From Owenia fusiformis (lineage: Eukaryota; Annelida; Polychaeta; Sabellida; Oweniidae): a stretch of DNA of 64,000 nucleotides. The position numbers were made by a program, and so were the translations under genes. The DNA is taken from positions 36,027,375 through 36,091,374 of the forward strand of contig CAIIXF020000005.1 of assembly GCA_903813345.2 (NCBI GenBank), written 5' to 3'. Numbering within the stretch: position 1 is the first letter of the stretch; every line of letters begins with the position of its first letter. Below are positions 54,001 to 60,000 of this stretch, in pieces. The notes under the pieces were generated by a model. It worked only from the letters and a program-made list of their open reading frames with translations. It did no database searches and was not told the origin of the DNA.

Positions 54001-57000
54001 GAATTAACATAGTGAAAGACTAATGCTTTATAACAATATGCATTAGAGTACATATGGGCATTCATGGCCACGGGGCATTCTCGGCCAAGGGGCATTCCCG
54101 GACAAACCCTTGGCCTCGGGTGAAAATCTGGGGCATTGTTAGACCATTGACAATATATAACACCGTATCACGTATCACGTGTCTAATTTGAAGTTTAATT
54201 AAGAAATCATATAAAACAAAAGTTTATTGAAGATGTCTGACAATGCCCCCATGTCTGAGAATACCCCTATGTACTCTAATCACCTATCTCTGTTGGTTTC
54301 TTTTCAGTTTTTGAGCATTCTAGATGACTTTATTTACATTCCATTTATTGTTGTCATGCATTTAGTTTGTAATATGTAATTCCTGTTTTATCCAATTCAT
54401 ATTCAACATTACCTATGTTGTTCCAGATATATATAAAAATACAACATTTTGCTTCATTCTTTATAAAGGAGTCCAATCAAGTATTCATATCTGACCTGTA
54501 TTATACATAAATATACATTCTTTTATATTCACCACTATTAGCATCATTAAAATTCCAAGATTATTTTTTGTGTTGAAAAATGTATTCATATTATGTTGAA
54601 TTGAATGATATTGAATATATAATGGAATATGTCAATAAGATTGGCAGGATTTACATATTAACATATTTACTTTCTTCAAGGTGTAGCACAGGGTGGCTTT
54701 TCGTATCCTTTGGGTGATTGTACTGCTTTCTTTTTTTGTTGTGTAGTTGTTATGCTCTTGTTTACATATCGTCGCCATAGTAACCATCATCATGTAGAAG
54801 TACTCACTATAGCAACTATGGTCAAGGAATTTTTGTTTTCTAGATTGCATTCTCACAGATGCCCTATCTAGATCTGTTGACTTTTTTTGCAACGTTCTTC
54901 AGGTATGCATGTTTGTTTACCTATATCTGTTTACTGGTTCCTCAGAATGAAAAAATGTTTTTTGGAAAACCAACATAAATGTTTTTAGTTTTTTTGCAAC
55001 CAATCGTTACAATTTTGTTATTTTTTTTATTATTATTTATGTCATAGAAAACATACAAATTATGGATTGTTATTATTTGTATTACATTAAGCTTTACAAT
55101 TATTTCTTTTACTTATATTTTTTTGAAGTTTTGTAAAATTGCTTGACGTGTAAACCTGTATAAGTGAGTAACTTAATGAGTAACTTGGTATTTTAAGCTT
55201 TTTAAAGAACACTGAAATATTACTAAGCAAAAAACAAACACTAAACTGTTTCATTTACTTAATTTTGATGTGAAGATTTATCAACTACTGAATCAGTCAG
55301 TTTGCAATAAGATTTGCCAAAATAAAATATTGTTACATCTAATTACAATAGAATTGATACTGCTTTAATTGCTTAATCTTAAAATTATTCTTTATGATCT
55401 AAATCTCACTTAGAAGTATGTTGTTGATATCTCCTGCTTTGAAATTGTCACGTTGTCTATGATTATCTTCAATTTTTCTATTTGTTTCCTGTCACTGTTA
55501 CTTGGAAGTTATACAGGTGTCTATGATTATCTTCAATTTTTCCAGTTGTTTCCTGTCACTGCTACTTATCGCTGCAATTATTTGGAAAGTGAAACAACGC
55601 TATGATGCCTTTAGGAGAGGACGGGTAAGACTGTTTATCTGCTCAAACAACACATGTAGATAGGACAAATTGTTGAATTTGTGTAATATCAATATTTGAG
55701 CTTGATTGCTCAAATAAAAACAATTTTAGGTTATTCGATGTTCCTCTGTGGTATCAAGGAGGATAACATAATACATGAATGGTATGATACCACTAAAGTG
55801 AATGATATGATACCACTAAAGTGAATGATATGATACCACTACCATGAATGATATGATACCACTTGCATTTTATAGAGGATGATTGTCGAGATGGAGCAAA
55901 TGGCCAGCAGACCCTTCGCCTCCATGGCTTATGAGATTGAACAGTACAATGAAGTTGGAACTCTGCTTGGAGAGAAGAAAGAAAATAATCCCCAGCCTCC
56001 TCCTAGCAGGCATAGAAAAAAAGTAAGTGGATGCCTTAAGGTGTGACATTAGTGCCAGTCCAGAGGCCTGTAGTCAGTTAGTTTTGATCTGGGCAGGCTC
56101 TTTTTAGCATGTATGGGAAAATAACATGGCAATGTGTCCATAATTATGGGTGTCAAGTGAAAGGAATGTCACTGGTCACATTTTGAAAAATGCAAACTTT
56201 TTGTATCAAATCTTCTAAATAGATATTTGCCAAATTAAATGACACAAATGATACTGTATTAGAGAAAATGAAAAACCCATGAAAATTTTTTGAGCGAAAA
56301 AACTTATGTTACAGTTAACACTATTTTTGTGCTTTTAGCAAACTGTGGCAAAGCCTAGTCCCGTAGCTTTAGAGCCACTGAATGGTCACAAAGCTGCAGT
56401 TCTAACTGTGTTGGTGCGTTTACCTTGTGGTGATGAAGATCATACTCCCCCAGGCACAACTGGGATAGTAATGGGCTCATCTCTGGTCACTCTGGGTAAG
56501 AATCACCTCTTGTGTTTTTCTGACATTTTGCTGCAACACGTTTTTACAAAAAAAAGCCAAGCAATTAAAGGTAGAATCCAATAGAGCAATTTTCACAATT
56601 GTCTGGATTTTTGGAATCGATTTTGGTTGCCGCGGAAAAACATTGATTAACCACATCAATTGATCTTGGATCTTTTTGAAATAATGTTTGCAGTTTGTAA
56701 AAAGCAGATGGTTGTCTCTTTTTCCTATCACCACAAATATGTTTTTCACCAGTGCTCTGAGAGATTCTTCCTTTAACTGGCTAATTTAAATGAATGATGG
56801 CTGCTTCACTGAGACATACAATGTAGTCTTTTCCAAGCTTAGATTTATCCAACCGAAATTTAGGTAAAGGGGCAACAAAAGATTGAGACTGGAAATTAGG
56901 TAATTCAATTTTTAAATTGTCAAAATTACAAATATTTTTGCTTGTATCATTCCTTGTTGTGATTATTTTCAAAAAAAAATATTTCAAGTTTATCAGTTCA

Positions 57001-60000
57001 TGTTCAGACTTTATTTTGAAAAGGGTGACGTCTACATGAAATTTATTTAATTTTAATATTTTATTTAGGTTTGTGTTCTGTCACAGCACTTTGAGTGAAT
57101 AATTATCCATTAATTGCTTTCATATTTGATCGGCTGTCTCGAATTTTTTTTAGATATCATTTTTCAAAATTTGGGATTGAATTAACAAATTAGCATGTTT
57201 ATTGGAATATTCCTTATTCCATTTCACACTGTCCTTTGCAACGACATCCTGAGTCATGTTAGGTAAATCTCAGCTATACCATATAGACCGCTTTTTATTC
57301 ACAAAACTTTCATGGGCATCTCTGTTAGGCCAATCAATTAAAATTAGAAACCTCTCTTATACTTATATTGAAAGCTTCTTTAATCTGGATGTTTTAATGT
57401 TTCTAGACCCTCCTCTCCCAAGTGATTTTGCTGAACACATATAGAGATAATGATTATTAGGAGGGGTTCTCAAAAATGTTTTTCTCTAAATTCTACATGT
57501 TATCCATTGAATAACTGGTGGACCCTCTCCCTCACCCTTGTTAAAGAAACAGCCTTTTGGAATTGTGAATTCATTTTGACTCAAAAGTAATATATCTTGG
57601 ACTTTTTAGTAAACCACCCATTGTTTAAATGAAAATTTTTTCCTGTAGAATTAAATGTGAAGTACACAAGACAATACCTGAAGATCTTATGAAATTCAGA
57701 TACATGTTAGTACACAACTATTGACTTTTAGGCAAGGATCGTAAAAACTATATGCAAAGCCAGATATTGCGGGAGCACTTACGACACAGGCACAATCCCT
57801 CATCTCGTCACCACACAAATCCTGTATGCCCCTCCCACCAGCATGAGTTTTTGTGAGGTCAGACTCATTCTAGCTGTCAATCAAAGTCAGGCAGGGTAAC
57901 GCCCACTCTTTTATTAGGCATGTGCCTGTATCATTAAAACACATTTTATTTTTCTTTATTTTGTTATCATTAACAATGTTGTCTTATTTGATTTGTAGAT
58001 TATTGTTTTTCAGTTATGTTTTGTTCTGTGATGCTTTTGTTACATGCAGATCTTTCCAGTGAGTCATAAAGACCTACAGTGACCTAAAATGATGCTTATC
58101 AAAAAATATATATATTGTTTTGTATGAATGTAGTACTATATGTTGACATAGTATGCATGCATTTTGCTATACTTACTCATTAGAAGTAACTGTACTATAT
58201 GGCTCTCCCTAAGGGGTGATCTACTGGTCATTTTCAAAGTTACTTTTGAGATGGACCCAATTCCCATCAGATAATGGAAAATATTATTGCATCTTGTCCA
58301 AAATAATATTGAAGATACAATGTTTAATCCAACTAATAATGGTATTAAATTCTTAGGGGAGGCATCAAAAGATCAATGTCTGATAGAAAACTAAATAAAT
58401 CTAGTTTGGGGAGGGGGTCAAAGCTATTTCAGTTTGCTATCCGACAAATTTCAACATTTGAATTTTTTGCAATTTCGACTCGAAATGCCTTGGAATGGTT
58501 TAAAAATAAAGACTTTACCAGATGCCTTCTTCACCAAAATGCATGCAACATGGAATATTATGCCTATTGTTGTTGGCACATGTTTTAAGAATCATAAATA
58601 AGTTATAGTACTGCTCCCATGAAAGTCCAAATTGAGTCGCTAAAACATGTGAAAAGTCCACGATCAACTTTCATTGTATTTAGTTTTGAGGGTGAGGGGG
58701 GTCCAACTCAAAACTAGATTTATTTAGTTTCCTATCAGACATTGAACTTTTGATGCCTCTCCTTAGAGAGAGCAAGACTATAAGTACTACACTTATACAG
58801 TATATAGGGGTCAGGTCAGTATTTCAACATCCATTGAAATTTAATCATTGTCTTGTGACACATACCCCTACCCCACCCCACCTCTTTCGACAGACATTGG
58901 TGTTTTGATCTGGCCCCTAAAGGATTTGTATTGTGCTTGCACTAAGAATTTGTGCTTTTCCTTCCCCACTTCTCTCAACAGAAGGGCTGGAGAAAGAGAG
59001 GGGGGGTCCATATATTTGGTGTATAATATATTAATTATAATTCATGTATAATATATTAATCTTAACCGTGTAAGTGGTAATTTTGTCAAGGTGTAATTCT
59101 CTCCAAAATGATTAATTTAACATAAATCATTTCATAAGCCAACCATTTAACAAAAAAACACTTCACATGATGAAATGATATTTAACTACCTTTCACCATT
59201 CTGTAAAAGATAAAAATTATAAATTTTCCTGTTAGGTGAAATTATCTCTTACACAGTATCCAGTAGGATAGATATTCCATTTTAGTATGTGTGTGACAAA
59301 ATGGAAAATGCTTATAAATTATCCTTGTTAATTCTTGTTTTTGAGTCAAAATTAATATAGTACTATACATTGTATGTCATCATTATTACATAAATGTTTT
59401 AAACATATACTATGTGTAGGTATTGATTCAACATTAATAGATTTTGAAGTAATTTGATGTTGAAATGGTACATTCTCTGTTTGGTTCTACATGTGTATTG
59501 AAATTTAATTTACTCAGGATAGTTACTGTTGTGAAGTATTTTTTCATGATAGTTACTATAGTGAAGTATTCTTTCATGATAGTTACTATAGTGAAGTATT
59601 TTTTCATGATAGTTACAATAGTGAAGTATTTTTCATGATAGTTACTGTAGTGAAGTATTTTTTCATGATAGTTACTGTAGTGAAGTATTTTAATTTTATG
59701 AAATGAGGTGATATGAACATTACAAGGCAATTGAAAGATTCAATCAAAATTTATTGAAAATTATTATGGAAAAACAAAAAATTCAGAGAAAATTTTCCAA
59801 ATGAAATAAATGTCAAATTTAGCATGGCAACAGTATATGTATTACATAAATAATACGGTGTATACAAAATGTATTCAAGGAATTTTCCTTGTGATATTTT
59901 CAGGATCTCGTAAAGCCAGCATGGACTATACAGGCAAGATAGTAACAAAGAAAAGTGGCTCAAAAGATACTAAAGACAGCAGTAGCAGTAGTAGCAGTAA

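Larger units (their letters stand above)
57857..59903. other. Intron with a MITE and a 30-bp minisatellite
   Basis: About 2 kb before the last exon, or in part the 3' UTR of the alternative terminal exon. It contains the element at 58356-58762 and the minisatellite at 59524-59690. A GC-richer stretch with CCCCTACCCCACCCC is at about 58864. Confidence 0.6.
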
